DNA from: Clostridia bacterium
GTDB taxonomy: Bacteria > Bacillota_A > Clostridia > Christensenellales > Borkfalkiaceae
DNA length: 5,064 bases
Assembly: GCA_017507595.1 (NCBI GenBank)
Contig: JAFWAM010000003.1
Span: forward strand, 1 to 5,064
Direction of reading: 5' to 3'
Below the pieces are notes generated by a model, which was not told the DNA's origin, did no database searches, and saw only the letters and a list, made by a program, of their open reading frames with translations. The position numbers and the translations under genes are program-made. Every line of letters begins with the position of its first letter. Within the stretch, counting starts at the first letter, position 1. Below, piece by piece: positions 1 to 5,064 of this stretch.

Positions 1-1
1 A

Positions 2-379
2 TTTGCGGATTACTCGGTTGACCCGGTCAATTACGACATCAAGCCCGTCGTGTTAAGCCTTTTACATAACTATATTTCGGTGTATATGGGCTCCTGGATA
101 ATAAACGGTGCCAAGCAGGCCTACAAGTACACCATCATCACCACCCACGGCGACGAGATCGCCAAGGAGATAACCACGCTTTTGCAGCATACCTCAACCA
201 AGCTTCAGGGCGTGGGTACCTACTCTCACCTGGAAAAAGACGTGCTTATCTGCGTTATCAACAAGCACCAGGCAAATCAGCTTCAGCGCATTTTGGAAAA
301 GTACGACAATACCTTCAGCTTGGTGGAAACTGTCAACCAGATCCACGGCAACTTCCGCATCGTTAAAAAGGGTAAATAA
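2..379 (+). CDS. YitT/DUF2179-family membrane protein, C-terminal part (5'-truncated)
   Basis: The reading frame is open from base 2 to the TAA at 377-379, giving 125 residues with no start codon in the window; the GTG at 50 is internal. The tail resembles the C-terminus of YitT/YpjC-type proteins, which usually have about 280 residues: several membrane helices followed by a soluble DUF2179 domain. Residues 17-36 look like the end of the last hydrophobic segment. Residues 40-122 fit DUF2179: a strand with KYTIITTHGDEIAKEI, a central GVGTYSHLEKDVLICVIN segment (about 70-87) matching the family's G-x-Y-t-x-x-e-K-x-v-L-x-C-V pattern, then a helix and a final strand. The family's function is not established; a transport or ligand-sensing role has been suggested. 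The gene converges on ung and is followed at once by an intrinsic terminator, so it ends its transcription unit. The family call rests on recalled motif similarity, and most of the membrane domain is outside the window. Confidence 0.78.
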   Translation, partial: FADYSVDPVNYDIKPVVLSLLHNYISVYMGSWIINGAKQAYKYTIITTHGDEIAKEITTLLQHTSTKLQGVGTYSHLEKDVLICVINKHQANQLQRILEKYDNTFSLVETVNQIHGNFRIVKKGK

Positions 380-384
380 AACAT

Positions 385-419
385 AAGAACTTGGACGGAT
401 AGATCCAAGTTCTTTTTTT
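385..419 (+). terminator. Rho-independent terminator of the YitT-family gene
   Basis: A perfect 11-bp inverted repeat, AAGAACTTGGA (385-395) and TCCAAGTTCTT (404-414), encloses an 8-nt loop, and its 3' arm runs into a run of seven T (413-419). It starts 6 nt after the stop codon. On the minus strand the same hairpin is preceded by seven A and followed by a T-rich ATGTTTTATTT, so it may also act as a back-up terminator for ung arriving from the other side. Confidence 0.92.
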
Positions 420-436
420 GTCTTTATGGTAAAATT

Positions 437-449
437 GCCGTTAATCGGC
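437..449 (-). terminator. Possible weak terminator hairpin for ung
   Basis: A short stem GCCG/CGGC with a 5-nt loop lies 45-58 nt past the ung stop codon. On the minus strand it is followed by AATTTTA. Four base pairs and a broken T-run make it a poor terminator on its own; the 385-414 hairpin further downstream may do the main work. This is a tentative call. Confidence 0.25.
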
Positions 450-455
450 TTATTG

Positions 456-489
456 GCCTGCTTTTTTATAAAAAAGTCGGGCTTTTTTT
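456..489 (+). terminator. Second, imperfect hairpin plus T-run between the convergent genes
   Basis: The left arm 456-465 (GCCTGCTTTT) pairs with the right arm 472-482 (AAAAGTCGGGC) with one G-T wobble and one bulged T at 477; the loop is about 6 nt. Seven T follow at 483-489 on the plus strand, the layout of an intrinsic terminator. It would be a second plus-strand terminator behind the one at 385-419, keeping read-through out of the antisense of ung. On the minus strand it lies 12 nt after the ung stop but has no T-run after it, so it would be at most a 3'-end stabilising hairpin there. Confidence 0.55.
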
Positions 490-494
490 GTTTG

Positions 495-1157
495 TTAAAG
501 CTGCCAGTTGATGGGAGCAAAGCCATTTTCAGACAAAAAGCTGTTGGCCTTTGAAAAGTGCCTGCACCCGAAAAAACCGTTGTAAGCGGACAAGGGGGAG
601 GGGTGTGCGCACTCCAAAACAAGGTGGTGGCCAAGGATAAGGGGCTTTTTGCTTCTTGCGCCCCTGCCCCACAGGATAAAGACGGTTGGTTGGCTTCGTT
701 GACCTAAAATTTTAATAACGCTGTCGGTAAAATCCGTCCATCCGCAATCCTTGTGAGAGTTTGCCGCACCATCTCTTACGGTAAGGGTGGTGTTTAAAAG
801 AAGGACGCCCTGCCTTGCCCAGGAGGTAAGCTCCGTCTTAAGTCCGTTGTCCACGCCAAGGTCGGACTTAAGCTCCTTATAAATATTTGCCAAAGAAGGT
901 GGCATTTTTACCCCTTGCTTTACGGAAAAGCAAAGGCCGTGGGCCTCACCGTAGTTATGATAGGGGTCCTGACCCAGGATGACCACCCTGGTGCCCGCAA
1001 AGGAGGTAAGCTTAAAGGCGTTAAAAATATCCTCCATTGGTGGATAGACGGTCTTTGTAAAATACTCCTCCTTTAAAAAGGCCCGTATTTTTTTGTAATT
1101 GTCGCTTTCAAAAAGTGGGGCGAGTATCTCATCCCAGTCGTTACCGATCTTTACCAT
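495..1157 (-). CDS. ung: Uracil-DNA glycosylase, family 1
   Basis: The enzyme cuts uracil from DNA, starting base-excision repair of deaminated cytosine and misincorporated dUMP; it acts in the cytoplasm on the chromosome. The 220-residue product has normal family-1 length and every hallmark: the water-activating loop GQDPYH at 62-67 with catalytic Asp64 and Tyr66 (which excludes thymine), the uracil-stacking Phe77 in HGLCFSV, the Pro-rich loop MPPSLANIYKEL at 85-96, the uracil-binding Asn122 in LLLNTTLTV, and the DNA-intercalating leucine loop HPSPLSAYNGFFGCRHFSKAN at 185-205 with catalytic His185. The N-terminus WDEILAPLFES is also typical. The ATG is preceded by AGGAAG at a 5-nt gap and a consensus promoter. 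The gene is monocistronic, convergent with the YitT-family gene and divergent from the radical SAM operon. The DGAANSHKDCGW stretch (129-140) differs from the more common AGxAxSHxxxGW but keeps its Ser-His and Gly-Trp. Confidence 0.97.
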   Translation of the reverse strand: MVKIGNDWDEILAPLFESDNYKKIRAFLKEEYFTKTVYPPMEDIFNAFKLTSFAGTRVVILGQDPYHNYGEAHGLCFSVKQGVKMPPSLANIYKELKSDLGVDNGLKTELTSWARQGVLLLNTTLTVRDGAANSHKDCGWTDFTDSVIKILGQRSQPTVFILWGRGARSKKPLILGHHLVLECAHPSPLSAYNGFFGCRHFSKANSFLSENGFAPINWQL

Positions 1158-1162
1158 AAAAG

Positions 1163-1168
1163 CTTCCT
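1163..1168 (-). promoter_or_regulatory. Ribosome binding site of ung
   Basis: AGGAAG on the minus strand ends 5 nt before the ATG whose first base is 1157. Together with the predicted transcription start near 1182 this gives a short leader of about 25 nt. Confidence 0.7.
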
Positions 1169-1188
1169 ATAAAAACTGCTTTTTTTCC

Positions 1189-1217
1189 ATTATACTACTA
1201 AAAAAGCTCCCTGTCAA
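1189..1217 (-). promoter_or_regulatory. Consensus sigma-A promoter of ung
   Basis: On the minus strand TTGACA (1217-1212) and TATAAT (1194-1189) are separated by exactly 17 bp, so both hexamers and the spacer match the housekeeping-sigma consensus perfectly. The predicted transcription start is near 1182. The spacer (1195-1211) carries a run of six T on the minus strand. No operator-like palindrome overlaps it, so expression is probably strong and constitutive; that is an inference. Confidence 0.93.
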
Positions 1218-1328
1218 GGGGCGGCGCAAGTCTATATTTTTCCGTAAAGTCTGGCTTCCGCCGTCGGCTTGTTTTTTGCGACTACCTATATATTTACTTA
1301 TCTTTATTTATAAACTTTGCGGTAAAGG
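1218..1328. other. Divergent intergenic spacer without a recognisable feature
   Basis: This is the stretch between the ung promoter and the promoter of the radical SAM operon. Its left half is G+C-rich near 1218-1230 and 1250-1270, while 1271-1315 is A+T-rich. I see no convincing ORF, riboswitch, long hairpin or repeat. The small CTTT-loop-AAAG inverted repeat at 1315-1327 is too short to call an operator. Confidence 0.5.
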
Positions 1329-1357
1329 TTGCAAAATCCTTAAGCTTATGATAAAAT
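1329..1357 (+). promoter_or_regulatory. Extended -10 promoter of the radical SAM / DUF2344 / RNase G operon
   Basis: A TTGCAA (1329-1334, 4 of 6 consensus) is followed after 17 bp by TAAAAT (1352-1357, 5 of 6). TG at 1349-1350 forms an extended -10 element, TGATAAAAT. The predicted transcription start falls at about 1364-1365, which is the first base of the start codon. Another TATAAT lies at 1357-1362 but would start transcription inside the gene, so the first reading is preferred. Confidence 0.65.
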
Positions 1358-1364
1358 ATAATTT

Positions 1365-3137
1365 ATGGAGCTTTACGAAATTTTAAAAAAGGTAGAAAAA
1401 CCCGCCAGATATATCGGCGGAGAATACGGCACGGGCGGCAAGGACTTTAAAAAGTACAATTACTGCATGTGCTTTCCCGACGTTTACGAGGTGGCAATGT
1501 CAAACCTCGGTATCCGCGTGGTGGAAAACGCCATCCTTAAGGTAGAGGACGCCTTCGTTGACAGGTGCTTTGCCCCCTGGGTGGATTTTGGCGCCCTTTT
1601 AAAGGAAAATAACTTCCCCCTTTACGGGCTTAACTCAAAGCGGCCCTTAAAGGATTTTGATACGGTGGGCTTTTCTCTTCAGTACGAGCTTAGCTACACC
1701 ACGGTTTTATATATGCTTTCATTGGCCCAGATACCCCTTCTTTCAAAGGACAGGGGCGAGGACTATCCCGTAATAGAGGCCGGTGGCCCCTGCGCTTGCA
1801 ATCCGGAGCCAATGGCAGACTTTATTGATATTTTCGTCATGGGCGACGGCGAGGTGGTCGCACCAAAGCTCGCCGTTTTGAGAAAAACCACCGCCACCAA
1901 GGAGGAGTTTTTGCAAAAGGCAAGCCTTCTTGACGGGGTTTACGTGCCGAAGCTTATGGACGTCAAATACGACGATAACGGGCGTATAGCAGGGTTTTCG
2001 GGCAAGACGTACGTTAAAAAGGCCGTTGAAAAAGACCTTGATAAGGCGGTTTTCGTCGACACCCAGGCCGTCGGCAATATCGAGGCCGTTTTTGACCGCG
2101 CGGTCATTGAGGTCATGCGCGGCTGCTGCCGTGGTTGCAGATTTTGCCAGGCAGGATTTTTATACCGTCCCATTCGCCAAAGAAGCGTCGACACCCTTGT
2201 GTGTCAGGCAAAGAGGCTGGTTGAAAGCTCCGGCTTTGACGAACTGAGCTTAAACAGCTTATCCACGGGGGCCTATCCAAGACTTAAGGAGCTTCTTACC
2301 TCCTTAAAGGAGGCCCTTCCCGAAACCAAGGTGGCGTTGCCGTCGTTAAGGGTGGACAGCTTTGACGGGGAATTCGTCGCCCAGTCCAAAAAGAACAGCC
2401 TTACCTTTGCGCCGGAGGCCGGCACCCAGCGGCTAAGAAACGTCATCAACAAGGACGTCACCGAGGAGGAGATAGAGCGTTCCGCCCGCATTGCCTTCGA
2501 GCAGGGCTACACGGGGATAAAGCTTTACTTTATGATGGGGCTTCCCACCGAGACGGACGAGGACCTTTACGGCATTTCCGACATAGTTTACAAGATAAGG
2601 GATATATATTCCAAAAACAAAAAATTTGCAAGAAGCTTAAAGATAAACGTAAGCGTTTCCACCTTTATCCCCAAGCCCTTCACGCCCTTCCAATGGACGC
2701 GGCAGATCAGCGAGGAGGAGTTTAATCACAAGGTTGCCATCTTAAAGGAAAAGCTTTTCGTCAAGGGGGTAAACTTCAGCTGGAACGATTTTGCCCTTTC
2801 CGAGACGGAGGCCATCCTTGCCCGCGGGGACAGAAGGCTTTCCAAGGTCATACTTTCGGCCTTTGAAAAGGGCGCGTACCTTGAAAGCTGGAATCAATTC
2901 TTCCATCCCGAGATATGGAAGGCCGCCTTGCGGGAAAACGGCCTTACTGCAGAGGAGTACACAAGGGAGCATTCGGTTGACGAGATCCTTCCGTGGGACT
3001 TCCTTGATATACTCGTCACAAAGGACTATCTTAAAAAGGAAAGGGAAAAAGCCCTTTCGGCTACGGTCACGGGCAACTGCTTTGACGGCTGCAAGGGCTG
3101 TGGCATACAGAAAAATTTCAGGTGCGAATTATGTTAG
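1365..3137 (+). CDS. Radical SAM protein with N-terminal B12-binding-like domain (TIGR03960 type)
   Basis: This 590-residue protein matches the TIGR03960 family of uncharacterised radical SAM enzymes. The N-terminus VEKPARYIGGE (10-20), FPDVYEVAMSNLGI (37-50), FAPWVDF (69-75) and RPLKDFDTVGFSLQYELSYT (93-112) form the family's cobalamin-binding-like region. The radical SAM core begins near 245 with RGCCRGCRFC, where Cys254, Cys258 and Cys261 (CxxxCxxC) should bind the 4Fe-4S cluster that cleaves S-adenosylmethionine. FAPEAGTQRLRNVINK (348-363) and FMMGLPTETDED (389-400) are further core signatures. The C-terminus carries Cys572, 576, 579, 587 and 590. The substrate is unknown. The start is fixed: an in-frame TAA lies at 1359-1361, and the next Met (35) would delete the conserved N-terminus. 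No Shine-Dalgarno sequence precedes the ATG. It is first in an operon and overlaps the DUF2344 gene by 7 nt. The first histidine is residue 455, so the N-terminal domain lacks a DxHxxG cobalamin motif. Confidence 0.92.
   Translation: MELYEILKKVEKPARYIGGEYGTGGKDFKKYNYCMCFPDVYEVAMSNLGIRVVENAILKVEDAFVDRCFAPWVDFGALLKENNFPLYGLNSKRPLKDFDTVGFSLQYELSYTTVLYMLSLAQIPLLSKDRGEDYPVIEAGGPCACNPEPMADFIDIFVMGDGEVVAPKLAVLRKTTATKEEFLQKASLLDGVYVPKLMDVKYDDNGRIAGFSGKTYVKKAVEKDLDKAVFVDTQAVGNIEAVFDRAVIEVMRGCCRGCRFCQAGFLYRPIRQRSVDTLVCQAKRLVESSGFDELSLNSLSTGAYPRLKELLTSLKEALPETKVALPSLRVDSFDGEFVAQSKKNSLTFAPEAGTQRLRNVINKDVTEEEIERSARIAFEQGYTGIKLYFMMGLPTETDEDLYGISDIVYKIRDIYSKNKKFARSLKINVSVSTFIPKPFTPFQWTRQISEEEFNHKVAILKEKLFVKGVNFSWNDFALSETEAILARGDRRLSKVILSAFEKGAYLESWNQFFHPEIWKAALRENGLTAEEYTREHSVDEILPWDFLDILVTKDYLKKEREKALSATVTGNCFDGCKGCGIQKNFRCELC
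3120..3124 (+). promoter_or_regulatory. Ribosome binding site that decides the DUF2344 start
   Basis: AGGTG inside the end of the radical SAM gene sits 6 nt before the ATG at 3131. It supports that ATG over the in-frame GTG at 3122, which overlaps the site itself. Confidence 0.65.
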
Positions 3138-3745
3138 TTGTGCGCTACGCCAAGGTTGACGGGGGCGAGTTTATCTCCCACCTTGATACCTTAAGACATT
3201 TACAAAAAACCTTTTTAAGGGGCAGGATACCCGTTGAATATTCAAAGGGCTTTAATCCGCATATGCTCATTTATATGTCGGCGCCCCTTGGCGTGGGCAT
3301 TAAAAGCCGTGCGGAATTTTTCGTTGCGGAAACCCCTATGTCCGCGGCGGAGTTTTTACCCGTCTTTAACGCCTTTGCCCCAAAAACAATTGTTGGGTTA
3401 GAGGCCTACGAGGTGGACAAGCGCCCGAACATCCAGCATCTTATGAACAGTGCTGAGTATGAAATTTACGGCGTTAACCCTTTTGACGTTCAGGATATTT
3501 TAGCACTTTCCTCCCTTACCGCAAAGGATAAGCGTGGCGAGGAAAAGGAGATCCGTGACAAGATAATTGATTTAAAATTTGAAGATAATCGGCTTATAGC
3601 CACACTTTCCTTCGGGAATAACACCCTTCGCCCCGACGTTTTAGGCGAAAAGCTTTTGTCGGTATACGGCGGCGGACCGTTGGATATAATAAAAACCGAG
3701 GCCATGATCGACGGCAAAAGCTTAAAGGAGTGTTTTTCAAAATGA
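3131..3745 (+). CDS. DUF2344 radical SAM-linked protein (TIGR03936 type)
   Basis: The 204-residue product belongs to DUF2344, a family of unknown function encoded next to, or fused to, TIGR03960-type radical SAM proteins. Diagnostic features are VVRYAKVDGGEFISHLDTLR (3-22), the YSKGFNPH motif (37-44), APLGVGIKSRAEFF (51-64), and a C-terminal region with a family-like TLRPDVLGEKL near 167-177. No transmembrane segment or signal peptide is visible, so it is probably cytoplasmic. ATG 3131 is chosen because AGGTG precedes it at 6 nt and the product then begins like other family members; GTG 3122 would add three residues. The gene overlaps the radical SAM gene by 7 nt and the RNase G gene by 4 nt (ATGA), so all three are probably translationally coupled. 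A role as substrate-presenting or specificity partner of the radical SAM enzyme is an inference from this linkage only. Confidence 0.9.
   Translation: MLVVRYAKVDGGEFISHLDTLRHLQKTFLRGRIPVEYSKGFNPHMLIYMSAPLGVGIKSRAEFFVAETPMSAAEFLPVFNAFAPKTIVGLEAYEVDKRPNIQHLMNSAEYEIYGVNPFDVQDILALSSLTAKDKRGEEKEIRDKIIDLKFEDNRLIATLSFGNNTLRPDVLGEKLLSVYGGGPLDIIKTEAMIDGKSLKECFSK
3724..3730 (+). promoter_or_regulatory. Ribosome binding site of the RNase E/G gene
   Basis: AAAGGAG near the end of the DUF2344 gene lies 11 nt before the ATG at 3742, slightly longer than the optimum. Since that ATG also overlaps the preceding stop codon (ATGA), re-initiation by terminating ribosomes probably contributes. Confidence 0.6.
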
Positions 3746-5064
3746 AGAGGATACTCATTGACAGTTATGCCGGTAATATCGTTGCCGCCCTTGCAGACGG
3801 CAAAAGACTTTTAGAGTACCAGACCGAAAAGCTTAGCGGCAAGATAATCGTTGGCAGCGTCTTTAAAGGGCGTGTGGAGACAGTTCTGCCCGGGATGCAG
3901 GCGGCCTTTGTCAATATCGGCCTGGAAAAAAACGGCTATCTTTATATCGGTGACAGCTTGGTCGACCGGGCCAATCTTGAGGCCGCTGCCGTCATCCCCA
4001 CCAAGCTTGATTTAAAGGCCGGTGACGAAATTTTAGTGCAGGTGGTAAAGGACTCCTCCGGGACTAAGGGGGTAAGGCTTACGACCCACGTTTCCTTCGC
4101 GGGGAGAAATTTAGTTTACATGCCCAAATACGACTTTACGGTGGTTTCAAGGCGCATTGAAAACGAGGAGGACGTTGAAAGACTTTCCGCCATCGCCCAG
4201 GAGATCAAGCCCCAAAAGGGTGGGCTTATCGTCCGCACGGCTGCCTCAAGGACCTCAAAGGAGGCCTTTCTGGAGGAAAGGGACTACCTTGTCAACCTGT
4301 GCGAGGATATTTATAAAAAGGCAGGGCCTGTTAAGGCTCCGTCGCTCATTTACGAGGAAGGCAATCTGGCAAAAAGGATGCTCCGCGACGTATATACGAC
4401 GGACGTTGAGGAGATAGTCGTCGGCAACGCATTTATTTACGGCGACGTTTTAGAGGCCGCTTCAAAGCGCGGCGAGTCGGTCAAAAACAAGATAAAGCTG
4501 TTTAAGGAGCCAACCGACCTCTTTACCCATTACGGGCTGACGGGGGAGGTTGACAGGATGCTTCGCAACAAGGTCAACTTGTCAAGCGGTGCCTACATCA
4601 ACATTGACCGCACCGAGGCCTTGACCGTCGTTGACGTCAACACGGGCAAATATATCGGCGACGACAGTCTGGAAAAAACAGTTTTTGAAACAAACCTTAT
4701 GGCGGCAGACGAAATTGCCCGTCAGCTGCGCCTTCGCAACATCGGGGGCATTATTATCGTTGACTTTATCGACATGGAGGAGGAAGCCCACCGTGACGCC
4801 GTGGTAGAGCGTTTAAGGTCGGCATTAAAAGACGACCGCTCCAAGTGCAACGTGGTTGGTATGACAGGCCTTGGCCTTGTGGAGATCACCCGCAAAAAAA
4901 AGCGGAAGGAAAGCTCCTCGTCCCTCGTAAAGCCCTGCCCGTACTGTAAGGGTGACGGGGTTATCTTCAGCAACGATTATATCGTTATGCGTCTTCGCTG
5001 TGCCCTTCTGGATCTTTTTGCACAGGGCTACACCTGCGCCATAGTTGATCTTAACACGGAGATC
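3742..5064 (+). CDS. rng: Ribonuclease E/G family endoribonuclease (3'-truncated)
   Basis: The frame stays open for 441 codons to the window edge, so the stop is outside. RNase E/G enzymes cut single-stranded A/U-rich RNA, with preference for 5'-monophosphate ends, in mRNA decay and rRNA maturation. Domains visible in order: N-terminal MKRILIDSYAG; an S1 RNA-binding domain at about 37-115 beginning GSVFKGRVETVLPGMQAAFV; the 5' sensor with RRIENEEDVERL (137-148) and IVRTA (163-167, Arg165-Thr166 aligning with the E. coli 5'-phosphate pocket); and the DNase I-like catalytic domain with Asp298 in LTVVDVNTGKYIG and Asp341 in IIIVDFIDM, which bind the catalytic metal. The Zn-link CPYC follows at 399-402. 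Family members of this type usually have 400-500 residues, so only the last part of the small domain should be missing. There is no sign of an RNase E-type scaffold, but the end is unseen. It is third in the operon; in Clostridia this gene commonly precedes rplU and rpmA. Confidence 0.95.
   Translation, partial: MKRILIDSYAGNIVAALADGKRLLEYQTEKLSGKIIVGSVFKGRVETVLPGMQAAFVNIGLEKNGYLYIGDSLVDRANLEAAAVIPTKLDLKAGDEILVQVVKDSSGTKGVRLTTHVSFAGRNLVYMPKYDFTVVSRRIENEEDVERLSAIAQEIKPQKGGLIVRTAASRTSKEAFLEERDYLVNLCEDIYKKAGPVKAPSLIYEEGNLAKRMLRDVYTTDVEEIVVGNAFIYGDVLEAASKRGESVKNKIKLFKEPTDLFTHYGLTGEVDRMLRNKVNLSSGAYINIDRTEALTVVDVNTGKYIGDDSLEKTVFETNLMAADEIARQLRLRNIGGIIIVDFIDMEEEAHRDAVVERLRSALKDDRSKCNVVGMTGLGLVEITRKKKRKESSSSLVKPCPYCKGDGVIFSNDYIVMRLRCALLDLFAQGYTCAIVDLNTEI

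Noticed and set aside
194..634. A 146-codon minus-strand open frame
   Set aside because: It overlaps the 3' end of ung in a different frame, crosses the terminators and runs antisense to the YitT-family gene; its sequence shows no known motif.
1250..1277. Possible terminator: G+C-rich GGCTTCCGCCGTCGGC followed by a T-run
   Set aside because: No stem of more than about four pairs with a proper loop can be formed, and no plus-strand gene ends upstream of it.
1357..1362. TATAAT as the -10 of the radical SAM operon
   Set aside because: Transcription would start a few bases inside the coding region and no -35 lies at a proper distance; TAAAAT at 1352-1357 with its TG extension fits better.
1099..1386. 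A 95-codon plus-strand open frame across the ung start and the intergenic region
   Set aside because: It runs antisense through ung and its promoter and into the radical SAM gene, has no ribosome binding site and shows a low-complexity, unrecognisable product.
3122..3130. GTG at 3122 as the start of the DUF2344 gene
   Set aside because: It coincides with the AGGTG that serves as ribosome binding site for the ATG at 3131, and homologues begin close to the ATG-derived N-terminus.
4157..4417. An open frame of 86 codons in another frame within the RNase E/G gene
   Set aside because: The RNase E/G frame is intact through this region with conserved domains; the alternative product is Arg-rich and typical of a shadow frame.

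Overview
The window looks like an ordinary housekeeping stretch of a Gram-positive (Firmicutes) chromosome, most likely a member of the Clostridia. Evidence for this is the gene order radical SAM protein / DUF2344 protein / RNase E/G (the clostridial arrangement usually found just upstream of the L21-L27-Obg genes), the YitT-family protein at the left edge, AGGAG-type ribosome binding sites and sigma-A-type promoters. The lineage call is an inference from gene content, not from a marker gene. No mobile element, CRISPR array, tRNA or rRNA is visible.

Layout from left to right: (1) positions 2-379 hold the 3' end of a plus-strand YitT/DUF2179-type membrane protein gene, followed by a strong intrinsic terminator (385-419) and a second, imperfect hairpin with a T-run (456-489). 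(2) Positions 495-1157 on the minus strand hold a complete family-1 uracil-DNA glycosylase gene (ung). It is convergent with the YitT-type gene and is driven by a promoter whose -35 and -10 hexamers both match consensus exactly. (3) Positions 1158-1364 are the divergent intergenic region. It holds the ung promoter and, at its right end, a plus-strand extended -10 promoter so close to the next start codon that the mRNA is probably leaderless. (4) Positions 1365-5064 form a tightly packed plus-strand operon of three genes: a TIGR03960-type radical SAM protein, a DUF2344 'radical SAM-linked' protein that overlaps it by 7 nt, and an RNase E/G gene that overlaps the latter by 4 nt and runs off the right edge after 441 codons.

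Ung is a stand-alone DNA repair enzyme. The three-gene operon is the most interesting part. A radical SAM enzyme and its dedicated partner, both of unknown substrate, are translationally coupled to an RNA-processing enzyme. This suggests, but does not prove, a role connected with RNA or ribosome maturation. The radical SAM protein also has an N-terminal cobalamin-binding-like region without a single histidine and a C-terminal cluster of five cysteines.
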